A stretch of 64,000 nucleotides of DNA from Liopterus haemorrhoidalis. Lineage: Eukaryota > Arthropoda > Insecta > Coleoptera > Dytiscidae. A program made the translations under genes and the position numbers. Location: NCBI GenBank assembly GCA_963971575.1, contig OZ020611.1, positions 6,522,882 through 6,586,881 on the forward strand. Reading direction: 5' to 3'. Every line of letters begins with the position of its first letter. Position 1 is the stretch's first letter. Below the pieces are notes generated by a model. It had not been told where the DNA came from, ran no database searches, and saw nothing but the letters and a program-made list of their open reading frames with translations. Positions 1 to 11,379 of this stretch are shown here, piece by piece.

Positions 1-207
1 AATAAATAAAATCATTAAAAATACGCATACTCAATAAAAGAAATCTTGCACGGACAAATACAATTATATAATATAAAAGGTCTGTTTGAAAAAATGAACG
101 GACGCAGGGTGATGGTAAGAGGCTGTAAAGGGGCCAATTACCATCGAATATCACAGGTTAATAATAAACACATTAAAATAAAGTGCAAGACTTCACACAT
201 AAAACAC

Positions 208-520
208 TTAGTTCGATTCTCTCAGGAAGAGTATCAGCCTGTCCATGAGTACTCTGTCGTCACCTAAAGCAACTGACAGGTCATAGCACAGGCCTAGCCT
301 CTCCCTGACATCCTTGAACTGTACACATTCAGTTAAAAAGTGTAAGACGGACAAATCTGTGTTACACGTCTCACAGATAGGGGACTCTTCACCTCGGAGG
401 AGGTGTCTATGGGTCCACCAACAGTGACCTATACGGAGGCGTGTGATGGCGGTTTCCTCCCTGCGGTTAATCCTGCAGGAAGAACCCCATGGTTTAATGC
501 CTCCCTTAATCTCTGGACCA
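208..520 (-). pseudogene. C-terminal fragment of a non-LTR retrotransposon ORF2
   Basis: Read on the minus strand this is an open frame of about 100 codons ending in TAA at 208-210. It contains the run INRREETAITRLRIGHCWW, then a cysteine/histidine knuckle (CETC, then H-x4-C in LHFLTEC), then a leucine-rich tail ending LRESN. The arrangement 'RREE.. TRLRIGH.. H..L ..C..C ..H....C' is what I know from the region after the reverse transcriptase (and RNase H where present) in I/Jockey/R1-group LINEs. No RT motif is present, so only the 3' end survives or lies in this window. The frame is uninterrupted, which suggests moderate age. It is more GC-rich than its surroundings. The clade is uncertain. 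Confidence 0.7.
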
Positions 521-679
521 CTAATAATAATTGTTGGTTCATTATATACATGAAAACAAATATATTGAATGTGCTGCTAAATACATTTATTTTATTTGTA
601 GAAAATCACAGAAAGTTTACAGTTAGTAAACAAATAATAAATTATTTACATAAAAAATGTGCATAAAATTTAAAAAGAA

Positions 680-770
680 ATGCAAAAAACACATACAAAA
701 ACTTATGCGGACCACAAAATTTTTTCTGGGGACCACTGTTGGTCCGCGGACCACCTGTTGAGAAACACTG
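680..770. mobile_element. hAT-like terminal fragment
   Basis: The stretch GGTCCGCGGACCACC followed by TGTTGAGAAACACTG ending at 770 resembles the common hAT terminus CAGTGTTTCTCAAC read inward. I found no matching opposite end or 8-bp duplication, so this is a terminal relic. Confidence 0.4.
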
Positions 771-2154
771 TCCTAAACTATGTTTTTGACACCATTATTA
801 TTATTGATATAACGTCCTATTATTCCAAATTTGGAATCAGTCGGTTTATATCTATTTTCTCTACCTCTCGTTTTCTACTAATTCCAATTGCCATGTCTCT
901 TATTGTTTTCATTGTAAAATCGTTTGATTAATTTATTTACCTACGGCCATTAAATAATAATTGCATTATGTGTCCAACTGTAAATCCGTAAAGCTGCTCA
1001 TATTGCACGTCGTGTATAAAAATGCCCCTTAGCCCCTCAAATATGAATGTTACTAAAAGAATATATAGATGCAGAAATGGTTTGCTTATTTTAAACAACT
1101 TTCGTTCCATTCATTTCCTTTTCAGTAAATACTTTTCTAAAGAAATGTCTTTTTGTGGACTGTCTTTTTTTAACTCTTTTTTGCCTCAAATGTTAAAATT
1201 TTAAACCGTAACACAAAAGTGACCATATATATGTGATCTAAGGCTAAAAATTTATAAGTGTGAATTAAGTTGCTTGGGGGCCTTGGTCGGTAAAATTTAA
1301 ATGGGCCCTCTATTATTTTAAATAGAATTGAAATATTTGTATATAGGCTTAGGTAGGCCCCCCGGCTTCGTGGGCTCGGGCAGTCGCCCATCCGCCCACC
1401 GCTTAATTCGCCTCTGAGTATACAAAATAACCAGCAAAATTTAAAAAAAAAATCTCCTCAAATATTGAAATTTAAATCCAAATTCTTTTGACTTCGATTT
1501 TAGCCAAAATATAGTTTTAAGCTAATTTTGGACTGAGAATTATGAAAAAATCAAGCTTTCCTAGATTTCGAGTTAGAGCCGGTTTGGGTCAGTTCTTTGC
1601 CTATAATTCTAAAAGTTTTGCCCACACTTCAAAATGGACCTAATTTTGTTGGTCTACGACCAAAAATGCATATTTGTACCAATTTTAAATAAAATCGGAG
1701 ACTAAATTTTTTTGCTTAAAAATCACGATTTTTTAAGTTCTACCCCTTACGATTTTTACGATTACTGGCCATTTTCAAGGATTTTGGATTACTGGCTATA
1801 CAAAACTTAATAATTGGTTTATTAAAGTCCAATTTTTTTAGAATAATCAATGTAGGAAAATTTTTAAAATTCTAACTGCAGATTTCTATCCCGAAACATT
1901 TTTTAGTTTCGGGAGTAGTAGTTAACACTTGAATTTATCAGTATTTTCAAAAAAATAAAAATAAAATAAAAGTAAAAGAAAAATTTTAATCTCTTTATTT
2001 TATTTTTAAATGTAGTCTAGTATTTTAAACAAGTCAATTAGTACCTCAAGTTTTCCAAAATTACAACCGCAGGTCTTTATCGCATTTCGTTTTTGATAAA
2101 CGTCCATGCGAAGATCACGCCATATTAAAATTTGTCATAAATTCAAATTTTTCT
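771..2154. other. AT-rich sequence without recognisable gene
   Basis: No coding similarity is seen. A GC-rich stretch at about 1340-1415 (GGCCCCCCGG, then CGCCCATCCGCCCACCGC) may be the end of a decayed hAT-type element. The remainder is low-complexity AT-rich DNA. Confidence 0.4.
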
Positions 2155-2460
2155 GGACTAAATAAACTACGATGAATCCAAAAATTCGAACCGGAGGTCT
2201 CTGTCTATAACCGTTTTTCACTTGTAATTTTTTTTTAAATTCAGAATTTTCACAAATAATGTAAATTATGCAATTAAAAAAAATTGTCGTAATCCTAAAC
2301 GCGTTAAACGATTGAAGTTCCAATTTATTTTTAGACTAAATAAACTACGGAAAACCCAAAAATTCTAACCGGAGATCGCTATCTCTAACCGTTTTTCAGT
2401 TTTTTTTCAATTCAGAATTTTTACAAATAATGTAAATTATGCTATAAAACAAACTGTAAA
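2155..2460. repeat. Two-copy tandem repeat, period about 178 bp
   Basis: The block beginning ACTAAATAAACTACG at 2157 recurs at 2335, followed each time by CCAAAAATTC, an AACCGGAG motif, AACCGTTTTTCA and CAAATAATGTAAATTATGC. The copies have diverged by substitutions and small indels. Function is unknown, and the block may be the interior of an old transposon. Confidence 0.7.
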
Positions 2461-3522
2461 ATATATTTAAAAAAAAAGATTTGTCATATACGTGTTTTTG
2501 TTATATACGTGTTTGCTGTTTAGTCAATAATAAGAGAGATATTTCAAAAGTTTAGCTTTAGGGTAATCCCCGTAACTCCCCAAATATTCATCTAAATGAA
2601 AAAACGACATATATTTGTTTGTGGATATTGTCTTACAATCATCTGAAATGTGTAGAAACCAAATATGAGACCGAAAAATAAAAAATCAGATATTGTCTCC
2701 TTTGGCATTACAGAATAAAAATAAATTAATAAATATATTTTTTACAGCATTAGAACGAGCAGGAACAACGAATATTCAGTTTTCCTTTCCAAACTCCTTT
2801 ACTATATTTTTATTTTTCATCCACGTCTGCTGTTCTGCTACTGTAATCGTCTTTCTTCCCTCCTACGAGACATGGCTTCGAGTAGAGAGCTAGAACATTT
2901 TCATTATTTACACTTATTTACCATTAATTTGGAGCAAACCTGTATTTTTCTCAAGTACCTGGTGTATCGAAAAATTTCAAAAATAAAAGAATCCGAAATA
3001 TAATATTTTATCCTAAAACATTCTCCAGATTTAATAACCTTTCTGTTGTTGAAAATATCAAAATTCCAGGATGACAACATTGATACAAAATTGCTATGAT
3101 TATGAACGTAATTATATTTTAGTTAATCGTCATTAATTGTTGTAGTACAAGGTGTGAGAGAAGCAAGCAGACAGACAGGGAGGCAGTTCATTCATTAGAT
3201 GCTGTTGAGTTAGAGGGGAATTATCCAGCAATTACCCCCGATTATCTGAACAAAGGGGAGATGGAGAGCAGTGCTTGCAACAGACTGCGCTCAGGGAGAG
3301 ACGGGGTGAGACACCTGTTACACACAGTTTCAACGGTTACTACTGTTTCCTTCATGGGGCATTTGCTTTTACGCATTGTTACGTAAATCGAGGGTAACAA
3401 AAACAGGCAATTTAAAGATCTGTGAATTTGTGAATATTTGCATTTCATATATATTTACAAGATTTCGTAGATATAACTAAGAAATTGTTATTCCTCCACT
3501 TATGTATTATATCTGTCTGATT
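2461..3522. other. Intergenic sequence, nothing identified
   Basis: No recognisable gene. The patch at about 3150-3400 is richer in G and C than its neighbours (AAGCAAGCAGACAGACAGGG, later GGGAGAGACGGGGTGAGAC) but shows no convincing coding frame. Confidence 0.4.
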
Positions 3523-3829
3523 GTCTAGACCAGTGGTTCTTAACCTTTTTGAAGTCACGGAGCACTTTTGACCATAAGGTAAATTCGCGGAACACCAAAA
3601 TCAAAAAGGCAAAAAAACAAACAAATACATCAAAACAAACACATAATTTTTATTGAAAATTAAACATAATTATTACATAATAGGTAAAAATAACATTGAT
3701 TATACATTGTAAATAATCAATTATACATATATATATAGAGTTAATGCTCTATCTGGGTAATAAGATATGATTGGAGTCAACACTATAATTCGGATTTCTG
3801 AACACCGGTTCAGAACCAGTGGTCTAGAC
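3523..3829. mobile_element. hAT-type MITE with perfect 8-bp target duplication
   Basis: A 291-bp element (3531-3821) begins CAGTGGTTCTTAACC and ends GGTTCAGAACCAGTG. The ends form an imperfect terminal inverted repeat. It is flanked on both sides by GTCTAGAC, a perfect 8-bp duplication, which with CAGTGGTTCT ends is diagnostic of the hAT superfamily. It has no coding capacity. The interrupted sequence (CTGTCTGATT and GGTAGAAATTGT on the two sides) resembles the microsatellite junction of the A2-type HINE described below. Confidence 0.88.
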
Positions 3830-4170
3830 GGTAGAAATTGTGACTAATTGACCTAGAGCATTTTTTAAAGCGTAAAGAAGACTTTTTTTTACGCGGACCA
3901 GTAAATATCTAATATTTTACTCAGACAGAAAGAAACTCTAGACACTCCTATATCCTTTGACTGATCCTTGATCCTTATATGAATAATATTTTGCAGATTT
4001 ATTCTCTAATAATCTACAAATATAATTACATACAGAAATGTCTAGGGTTTCTTAGGCATAAACGAAAAACTCTTGACACACGTATATGCTTTGACCGATA
4101 TGAACAATATTTTGCAAATTTATTCTATAAAAAACTGTGGAACTAATGATTGTGTATTTTTTTTTTTTTG

Positions 4171-4668
4171 TTTTTACCGACCGCCAACATATATAAGGGA
4201 CGTATTGTGATCATATCGATTTTAACATTTCGAGATTTCGATTGATCTCCACGAATTGAGGTCCCTATCGGTCTGGCTGTCTCTCTGTCTGTCTGTCTCT
4301 CTGTCTGTCTCTCTGTCTGTCTGTCTGTCTGTCGGTCTGTCTGTCGGTCTGTTTGTCGGTCCATGTACACATGCAGAACAAATTCGGCTAAAAGGATTTT
4401 TATGAAACTTTATATTTAAGCTTTTGACGTCAATGGCATAAGTTGATCAACTTTTGGTAAAAATCGGTTAACTAGAAATGGGAATTTAGTCGTCGATTTA
4501 AGATTTTTACGAATATTTCACAACAGAGAAATATTTCGAAAAAATTTATTTAACATCTTGCTATAAAATCAATAACTAACAACTTTTATTTGAGACATTT
4601 TTTGATAAAGCAGCATAAATTAAACAAGTACTTTGCGATAGCGGTCGGTTGTGGTGACCACAGCTGAT
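4171..4668 (+). mobile_element. HINE-B copy (non-autonomous Helentron-like)
   Basis: The 5' end reads TTTTTACCGACCGCCA and the 3' end contains AGCGGTCGGTTG, which pairs with it as a subterminal inverted repeat. A CTGT microsatellite lies at about 4280-4345. The 3' terminus is a hairpin TGTGG-TGA-CCACA (4650-4662) followed by GCTGATTTTT. This order (5' subTIR, GTCT microsatellite, body, 3' subTIR, hairpin, T-rich border) matches DINE-1/HINE Helentron derivatives. There are no terminal duplications and no coding sequence. A related, more complete copy lies at 27561-28208. Confidence 0.72.
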
Positions 4669-4999
4669 TTTTTTCAGTATTATGAATTTTTATTATTTAA
4701 CGATAATGTCGTGTGATAATTTTATGTGGTTTTGCAATAATTAGTCTATTATAATTCGTTGTTAATTTTATACCTGTATATATTTTGTTCTTAAAAAACG
4801 TTTTTACAATTACGAATAAAAATAATTATTATATTTATGTATTTCAAACAAAAAATGTTTTTTGACCACAGCTTTTTGAAAAATAAATATTTTTGTTAAT
4901 GAGTGTCACAAAGTTGATTATTTTTCGTTAGGGTGGCGCAGTAAAATAAATTTAGAAACCACTGGTGTAGAGTATCAAATGAAAGCTATTATAAAAATT
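4669..4999. other. AT-rich spacer between HINE copies
   Basis: No gene. A weak hAT-like end (AGAAACCACTGGTG at about 4955) is the only feature seen. Confidence 0.3.
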
Positions 5000-5966
5000 G
5001 ATGTGAAGTGTGAATTTTCACACATTTCTGGGTTTTGCAGGTATTTAGTAACTGAATGATGATTATTTGGGATGCCAAAACAAATTTTATGTCAAAATAT
5101 TTTTTTATGAATTTTAATTCGAATGCCTAATACCATTATTTGAGTTTCTAAATATATGCAGTATTTTTTTTATATAGCAAAGTTCATTAAGATTTTGAAA
5201 ATTGCACCTATGGCTTCCATTGGTTGCTTACATCATAAGTCCCGCCCTTTGATTTCGTCAAACATAGAATTACATTATAATTTCAACACTTTCCACTGGT
5301 TATTAAATTTACGCTTTTAAAAATTAAATGCACTATTTACCAAACATAACTAGAATTTTAACAAAATAATTTAAACAAAATAAAAATGCAAAAAAAAAAT
5401 AAAAAATAAAATCAACAGGATTCGAACCCTAGTTTGCAAGTTAACTTATATTATTAAGCGCACGACGAATACAACCACGCCACGAGTTACTGTTGCGATA
5501 TGTTACACAACGTATTAAATAGTTAACATATTTTAGTTAAAAACACAAAAAATGCGTTATTTTCCGAAAACATAATCTGATCAAAAATTCCTGTTGTACT
5601 ATTCCGGTTCACACCAAAGTACATTACTTAGAATTTTTTCAGATTTTTAGTTTAAACCATCTGGGCTACAGGGTGTGGGACAAAAATTTTTTTGCACAAT
5701 TTTGGCAAAAATCGCATCAAAATAATTTATTTTGCAAAAATAAAATTTTGATCATTAATCCACGTACTAAGGGCTTTTATTTGATACCCTACTCAGAATT
5801 TAAAAAAAATATTTTTTTTTTCGATGAGCACATATTTGTTTATATTTTTATATGGATATGTTTTTTAGATGTTTTAGTATTTTTCCTATGTGCGGGTCAA
5901 CGAGTTGTATAAGCATGCCAAATTTCAACTCTCTAGGTTTAGCCGTTTGGCTACAATTTTGACCGA

Positions 5967-6040
<74 letters not shown>

Positions 6041-6092
6041 GACAAAATGACGGTATAAGGGTTTTTTGGTCATACCTACAAAACCCTAAAAA
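5000..6092 (-). mobile_element. HINE-A copy 1, full length
   Basis: In its own orientation (minus) it begins AGGGTTTTGTAGGTAT (6072-6087) after a T run and has a GTCT microsatellite at 5967-6036. The body contains a tRNA-like module at 5412-5497. It ends with ATACCTGCAAAACCC (5030-5044) and the hairpin GTGTGAA-AA-TTCACAC (5008-5023), then TTCACATCAATTTTT. The two 16-bp subterminal repeats are inverted copies with one central mismatch. No target duplication is visible, as expected for rolling-circle insertion between T residues. It is about 1.09 kb long and non-coding. Confidence 0.82.
5412..5497 (-). pseudogene. tRNA-like module inside HINE-A copy 1
   Basis: On the minus strand the module reads CGTGGCGTGGTTG...CGTGCGC, a plausible A box, then GGTTCGAATCC, a perfect B box at 5418-5428. 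A T-rich run that could stop Pol III follows. Acceptor-stem pairing is poor, so a working tRNA is unlikely. The module sits between the same conserved HINE-A flanks as the modules in the other copies, but its sequence differs from theirs. Confidence 0.6.
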
Positions 6093-6529
6093 TTAGTTTC
6101 GTATATGCCAAACAACTTTATGCCAGAAAACTCATGTCTCTACCCTATTTCCTGGAGGGGGGGGGTCTGGTTTAGAAATCTGAAAGAATAAGAATGTTCA
6201 ATTTTCCTTTCGAAATCTTTTTTACCATTCTGTCCTCTTTCATCTTCTTCTCATGTCTATCCAATGTCGAATATTTGAACTAAAAATTTAATTTTAAATT
6301 CTTTATTTTTTAAATTGACGTATAATAAAAATAAAAAATTATGTGCTGACCACATCATTTTAGATATCATACTCAATGATTTCGATATACCTGTTTTATA
6401 ATAAAAGAAAATCACATAAAATTTCATTATCTCCCCTTACAAAACACTCGTATCAAAAACAACTTGTCTCCATCAAATCGTAAATTTTTTCCTGGAATAA
6501 AATAGGCTAAAAAAATTTAGTAGGTAAAG

Positions 6530-6745
6530 ACTCCCTCCGTCTCATACCCCTGACCTGTCTGCGATCCTTGAGGGTTTGTCCGAACGGGGTAAAAACGGCA
6601 AGCCCGAATTCCAGCATCCCTGGCACAAAAAACCGCCAGGCTAACGTCTCTCGCCGCACCACCTCACCACCACCTAGGGGTTGCGGACCGCCAATGTATC
6701 CGGGGTACGATACGACTACCTACTCCGGCTTGTCTGGGGACAGGT
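6530..6745. other. GC-rich island of unknown origin
   Basis: About 210 bp with CpG-rich stretches (GTCCGAACGGGGTAAAAACGG, ACGTCTCTCGCCGCACCACC, ATCCGGGGTACGATACGAC) contrasts sharply with AT-rich flanks. It ends ATTATTGAATAAAAC, like the 3' end of a retroelement. No open frame is convincing. It could be a transposon untranslated region or a decayed host exon. Confidence 0.4.
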
Positions 6746-7006
6746 AGATATTATTGAATAAAACACTTTTACTTTCTGACACCCTCATATTATTGATTTT
6801 TAGGTAATTTTTTGGTATTGTCCAATTTTGTGGCCGATTTAACTATATCACTAACTACCTAGGGCAGATACGTGATAAATTATTTGCAAAACAATACGCC
6901 ACAGGTAACGGGAATGCATGACAGACTTCGGTTAAATTAAACCAAATTATCAGTAAAATTAGTGTATTTCAATGACACTTCATTTGTTTTGATAAAATGT
7001 ATAGTA

Positions 7007-7642
7007 CACTAGATTAGCGTTTTCCAACAGGGGGTACGCTTATGGTGGCATTTTGTTCCATATATGTGTGAAACAGGATTTTCGATTATGACTTCTATAA
7101 AATCGAAAAATAGAAACCGATTACATCCATCTCTTGACGCTTGTACCATGAGTTCAAAAAGAAATTACATAAGGGTTGGCTGTGGAAAAATAAAATAATG
7201 TCTATTGCAAGCTTTATATAACAATTGACTAACTAATTTTCAATAAAAACTTATGACAACAACAGTTATGACAGTTAATTAATTGACAGTTAAGGCTTGC
7301 AGTACCTACACATTATTTTATTTTTCCACAACGAACCCTTATGCCTAGCGCTTCTAGACTCCATTTAAACCAGGTTGTATTTATGAACAAAACAAATTCA
7401 AGAACAGAAATCGCATTAAGTAGCATTATTTCTTTATTAGTTAAATATATATATTTCTATGTTTTGTTATTTTTTATGAATTTAAATTTATTTAATAGTA
7501 ACATTAAAAAGATGTGTTTGTTTTTTATATAACCATATTTCAGACTTCCCCCTACCAGTCTCCTTGATGGGGATCCGCCAACTGTAAAAGGCATTGTAGG
7601 GGCTCCTTGATGCCAAAAAGGTTGGAAAACGCTGCATTAGAT
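7007..7642 (+). mobile_element. hAT element remnant with near-perfect target duplication
   Basis: The left end TAGCGTTTTCCAAC starts at 7015 and the right end GTTGGAAAACGCTG closes at 7634. Together they form a 13-14 bp inverted repeat. The flanks CACTAGAT (7007-7014) and CATTAGAT (7635-7642) are an 8-bp duplication with one mismatch. The interior keeps a fragment of hAT transposase and an internal inverted duplication. The element is internally deleted to 620 bp. Confidence 0.8.
7049..7197 (+). pseudogene. hAT transposase C-terminal (dimerisation) fragment
   Basis: The frame starting CAT TTT GTT at 7049 translates to FVPYMCETGFSIMTSIKSKN, then RNRLHPSLDACTMSSKRNYI. The motif 'CETGFS.M..IK.K.RNRL' is the conserved start of the hATC dimerisation domain, close to the C terminus of hAT transposases. 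Only about 45 residues remain and the catalytic core is absent. It lies inside the TIR-bounded element at 7015-7634, which supports the assignment. Confidence 0.75.
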
Positions 7643-7649
7643 GACCATT

Positions 7650-9200
7650 TTTAGGGTTTTGTAGATATGACCACAAATAAAACCCTTATAACGTCACTCA
7701 TGTGTCTGTCTGTCTGTACGGTAGAAATTGTAACCAAACGGCTTAACATAGAAAACTGAAATTTGGTATTATACAACTCTTTGACCTACGTGCAACACAT
7801 GTAGGAGAAATACTAAGAGCTCAAAAAACGCATCCCGAGATAAATATAAACAAATATGTATTTAATAAAAACCAGTGGCGAAGGGAAACCTCCGCTAGAC
7901 TTGCCCTCCCATAAAAAATATATTTAAAAAAAAATGTAAATTAAAAAAAAAAAAATTTAAATATTTAGGTAAATCTTCAAAAATACATCAAATTATGTTT
8001 TATACAAATTTTTGTCCAAGGCTTGCTTTACAAGTTACGAATTAATTATCATGACCATGGAAACGTTACATATAAATATGAAAAAATTGAGACTTGGAAA
8101 AATTTTAAATAATTTTACAAAAATTTTTCGAAATTTTTCGTTTTATCAAAAAACGTCTCAAATAAAAGTTATTAGTTATTGCATTTATAGTAACTTTTGT
8201 TCAATAAATTTTTTCGAAATATTTTTCTGTTGCTAAATATTCGCAAAAATCTTAAAATCGACACGAGTTAACTCCCATTTCTAGTCAACCGATTTTCATA
8301 AAAAACAATAGGGTTCTTCCTATTTAATAGGAGAATTTTTTAGTACCAGAACGAACTCTTTAAGTTAAACCGTTTTTGAGTTATCGTGTATACACACAGA
8401 CAGACACACACACACACACACACACACACATACGGACGGCACTTCGAAAATAGGTTTTTTGGATTCCCTGGACCATGAAACGTGGTCATCCGTCAAAATC
8501 TCGACATCGAAAATTTTCGCAATTACAATACTTGCCCCTTATATATTAAGGTCGGGCAAGTAAAAATCATATTTTTTTAAAATTTTGCGTAGCATATCAA
8601 ATGAAACAAACCTTCCGATGGGAGAATCAACAAGCTTTTTTTATTTTTGAGACATTTTCGTTTTAATATGTAAAAAAACTTTTGCCCCCCAATCTATCTC
8701 TCAGAGGGGTCTATCTAAAAATCTGAAAAAAATCTCCATAATAAACATTGATGGAAACCAGAATAGTACAACAGGAATTTTTGATCAGATTTCTTTTTCG
8801 AATTTTTGTGTCGTCGATAAAATAAAAAGAATTTCAAAATTTATTGTGTGATATCAAAAGAAAGCTCTTAAAACGTAGATTAAGGAACAAGACGTAGTTT
8901 TTTTAAATTCGTTTCTCTTAAGACTATTTTAGTCAATAATGTGCTAAAAAGTTTCTTTTACCCAAAGGAGTTAAACTAAAATTCTGAAAAAAATTTAGGT
9001 AATGTTTAATGATCTGAGCCGAAAACGTATGAGAGTAATTTTTGATCAGATTACGATTTTGAAAAATATTGCAGTTTTTGGGTTTTTGACAAAATTAATT
9101 AAATTATAATTCATGGCTAAATTACGACTAATTATGTTATGGATTTTTTGTATTTATGGCTAAGAAAGAGGGTCTTTATTTGAAAAAATATAATAAAAGA
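7650..9200 (+). mobile_element. HINE-A2 copy, split by a HINE-C insertion
   Basis: Begins TTTTTAGGGTTTTGTAGATATGACC-like at about 7650, with a short GTCT run at about 7706-7721 and ACGGTAGAAATTG. It then follows the body also seen at 35500 (GATAAATATAAACAAATATG). After 7868 a reversed HINE-C copy intervenes. The A2 body resumes at about 8570 (TATCAAATGAAAC) and fades near 9200. The 3' subTIR and hairpin were not found. The end coordinate is approximate. Confidence 0.55.
7869..8566 (-). mobile_element. HINE-C copy inserted in HINE-A2
   Basis: On the minus strand it starts TTTTTACTTGCCCGACC at about 8566, with GGGGCAAGTATTG as an inverted match nearby. It carries a GT/CA-rich microsatellite (8398-8430) and ends near 7869 with CGGAGGTTTCCCTTCGCCAC. 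It matches 24660-25248 but lacks the 3' hairpin. Sequence at 7990-8290 shares blocks with family B (the ATTTCG, AACTTTTGTTC and AAACGTCTCAAATAAAAG runs), so B and C share interior modules. Confidence 0.62.
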
Positions 9201-9421
9201 AACAGCTGAGAACCGAGTTTATTTATGTACGCATATTAATTCCACATTACACTCTACGCTATAGAGTGTAGTGTGTAGTGTTCAGTTATTTTTTATACTA
9301 TTTTACGTTGTGATTCAACCTATTGTTTGAATGATTTTAGATTTTTGTTTTTAAGGTATCAAAGAGGAATAAATCATTTATAGTATACCACTCAAAATTA
9401 AAGAAAAATGTAATTTTTTCA

Positions 9422-10190
9422 TTAAGGCTGCGTATAACCCCCGGTGGTTACCAATTTCTTATACAAAATTAACAAACTGAAATAAAATTAGTATCAATCT
9501 ATACATCAAATTTTGCACCGAATTTTTATCTATCTAATAGAATATTTTAAATTGTAGACATATTTATTGTAAAAATATTATCGCTGAATAACTTAATAAT
9601 TGACATCAGCAACATTGTTCTGTAATTTCTTAAATCTATTTATGGGTTTCAAATAACTTTTATATTTATATAGTTTTGTGTAGAAATGTTCAAATAATAC
9701 GTCAACATGTTTTTCGACTTGATTACTTATAGTTTAGAACCTTCGTCGCAAAATATTATACTTGATGATAATGGAATGCCACTTGGTACACGTATTCTTC
9801 ACAAAAATTAAATCATTTTTACCCGTTACAACTATTTTGAGAACCGCGGCAGAATCAAGATGGCGGCAAATATAGACTACCAAGTACAATAACTATAAGT
9901 AGTTTTCACAATAGAACAAAATAGCTAAAATCCTTTTTGTAGAATGAAGCTTTAGCTACAATTTGCCGCATCGTACACAAATATGTGTCGATTGGTTTAC
10001 AAGATGGCGCCTATAATGCAATTTGCTTAATTACAATTACATAACAGTTTTTTCTAAAATTTAAAATATCCTATTAGATAGATAAAAATTCGCTGCAAAT
10101 TTTGATATATAGATTGTTATTAATTTTATTTCCGATTATTAGTTTTGTATAAGAAACTATAGGGAACTATAGGGTTGTGCGCCGCCTTAA
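9422..10190. mobile_element. Long-TIR element flanked by TTAA
   Basis: The two ends are inverted copies over about 130 bp. The left end begins GGCTGCGTATAACCC and continues through TTCTTATACAAAA and TTTTTATCTATCTAATAG. The right end is the reverse complement with scattered mismatches and closes GCGCCGCC. Both ends touch TTAA (9422-9425 and 10187-10190), the target duplication of piggyBac-type elements. No transposase frame is seen. The interior carries GGCAGAATCAAGATGGCGGC and a second ATGGCGCC stretch. Confidence 0.7.
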
Positions 10191-10231
10191 ATGTATATTT
10201 GTTTATGTTTATCATGGGATATTTTGTTTTG

Positions 10232-10592
10232 AACTATCATTATTTTTCCTATATGTGGGTCAAAGACTTGTATAAACATGCCAAATTTCAACTTTTTATG
10301 TGCCGCGTTAGGCACAAATAGCCATTGTTGCTGTGCGCCAAAATTTTTACTAATAACTTAACTTTCTATGTTAAGCCATTTCGCCACAATTTACACCGTA
10401 CACACAGAGACAAACAGAGAGACAGACAAACAAGCAGACAGACTGACTAGTAGACAGACAGACAGACAGACAGACAGAAAGAAAGACAAGCAGACGGACA
10501 GGCAGATAGACAGACTGACAGGTGACAGAGCAGACAGACAGACAACGAGTGAAATTATAAGGGTTTTTTTGGTTCAATACCTACAAAACCGT
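10232..10592 (-). mobile_element. HINE-A2 5' end fragment
   Basis: In minus orientation it starts GGTTTTGTAGGTATT at about 10590 and continues AAAAAAACCCTTATAA. It has a degenerate GTCT array (about 10395-10545, interrupted by TCTTTC and TCCG units), then the GAAATTTGGCATG and ACAAGTCTTTGACCCACATA blocks. It stops near 10232 beside the TTAA element. The microsatellite is the most degenerate in the window, suggesting an older copy. Confidence 0.6.
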
Positions 10593-10689
10593 CCTTGCTT
10601 CTAAACTGCCTTTTTTTTAGTAATGACTAAATAAAAGGCTTAGGAACTACAGAATTAAACTGTGCACTAGTTTAGCCTAGTGCCTAAAT

Positions 10690-11306
10690 TAGAGTACACG
10701 AATACAATCTGGAGCCCAAAAACAATGTCCCACTAAAATCATATAGAAAAAGTACAAAAGAGATTTGTACGAAACCTGATCTTGAAATTAACCGGAACAT
10801 ATCCTTTTCGTATTTCTTATGCAAACTAGTTAAAAAACCTAGCTGTCAATAATAGCAAGATATTTCAAACATTAGAATGGAGACGCGACATCCACACTTT
10901 GAATTTCGCGTTTAAATTATTTAACAATAAACTATATTGCCCCAGAACTTCTTCAAAATTTAAATATTCGAGTCCCTGACATGAGAATTAAAAACGATCA
11001 CTTTTTCAAAATTTGAGAATCTATGTCACCACTGAACAAAATGCCTGTCTAGTTAGACAAACAGTCTAGTAAACAAGCAAGTCTCCATCAGAGACTTGCA
11101 GATAATGTTGATGTAGATAATTTTTACGACAATTATAAAAAGTATGTTGGTATAAAAACAAAATTAGACTAGTTATATTGTATCTTATTGTTTTATTCTT
11201 TATTTTATTCATTAGTATTTTTATATTATTATTATAATTGTATTGTGTTTTTACAGTACTATGTAACTGGACTTGTGCACTACTGCACAAATCTGTATAG
11301 TTACTG

Positions 11307-11351
<45 letters not shown>

Positions 11352-11355
11352 ATTA
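10690..11355 (+). pseudogene. LINE 3' end: RT-distal ORF2 fragment plus (AAAT)n tail
   Basis: Broken frames give HIEKVQKRFVRNLILKLTG, then FRISYAN, then SKIFQTLEWRRDIHTLNFAF, KLFNNKLYCPRTSS and RVPDMRIKNDHFF. 'IEKVQKRF.R' followed by a W-R segment and 'RVP..R.....F' is the usual C-terminal region of Jockey/CR1/L2-group LINE ORF2. Stops and frame changes are present. An uninterrupted (AAAT)n run at about 11308-11353 is the likely 3' tail. Only the last few hundred bases were copied, a typical 5' truncation. Confidence 0.6.
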
Positions 11356-11379
11356 AAGTGTATTTCTTAAATACACTAA

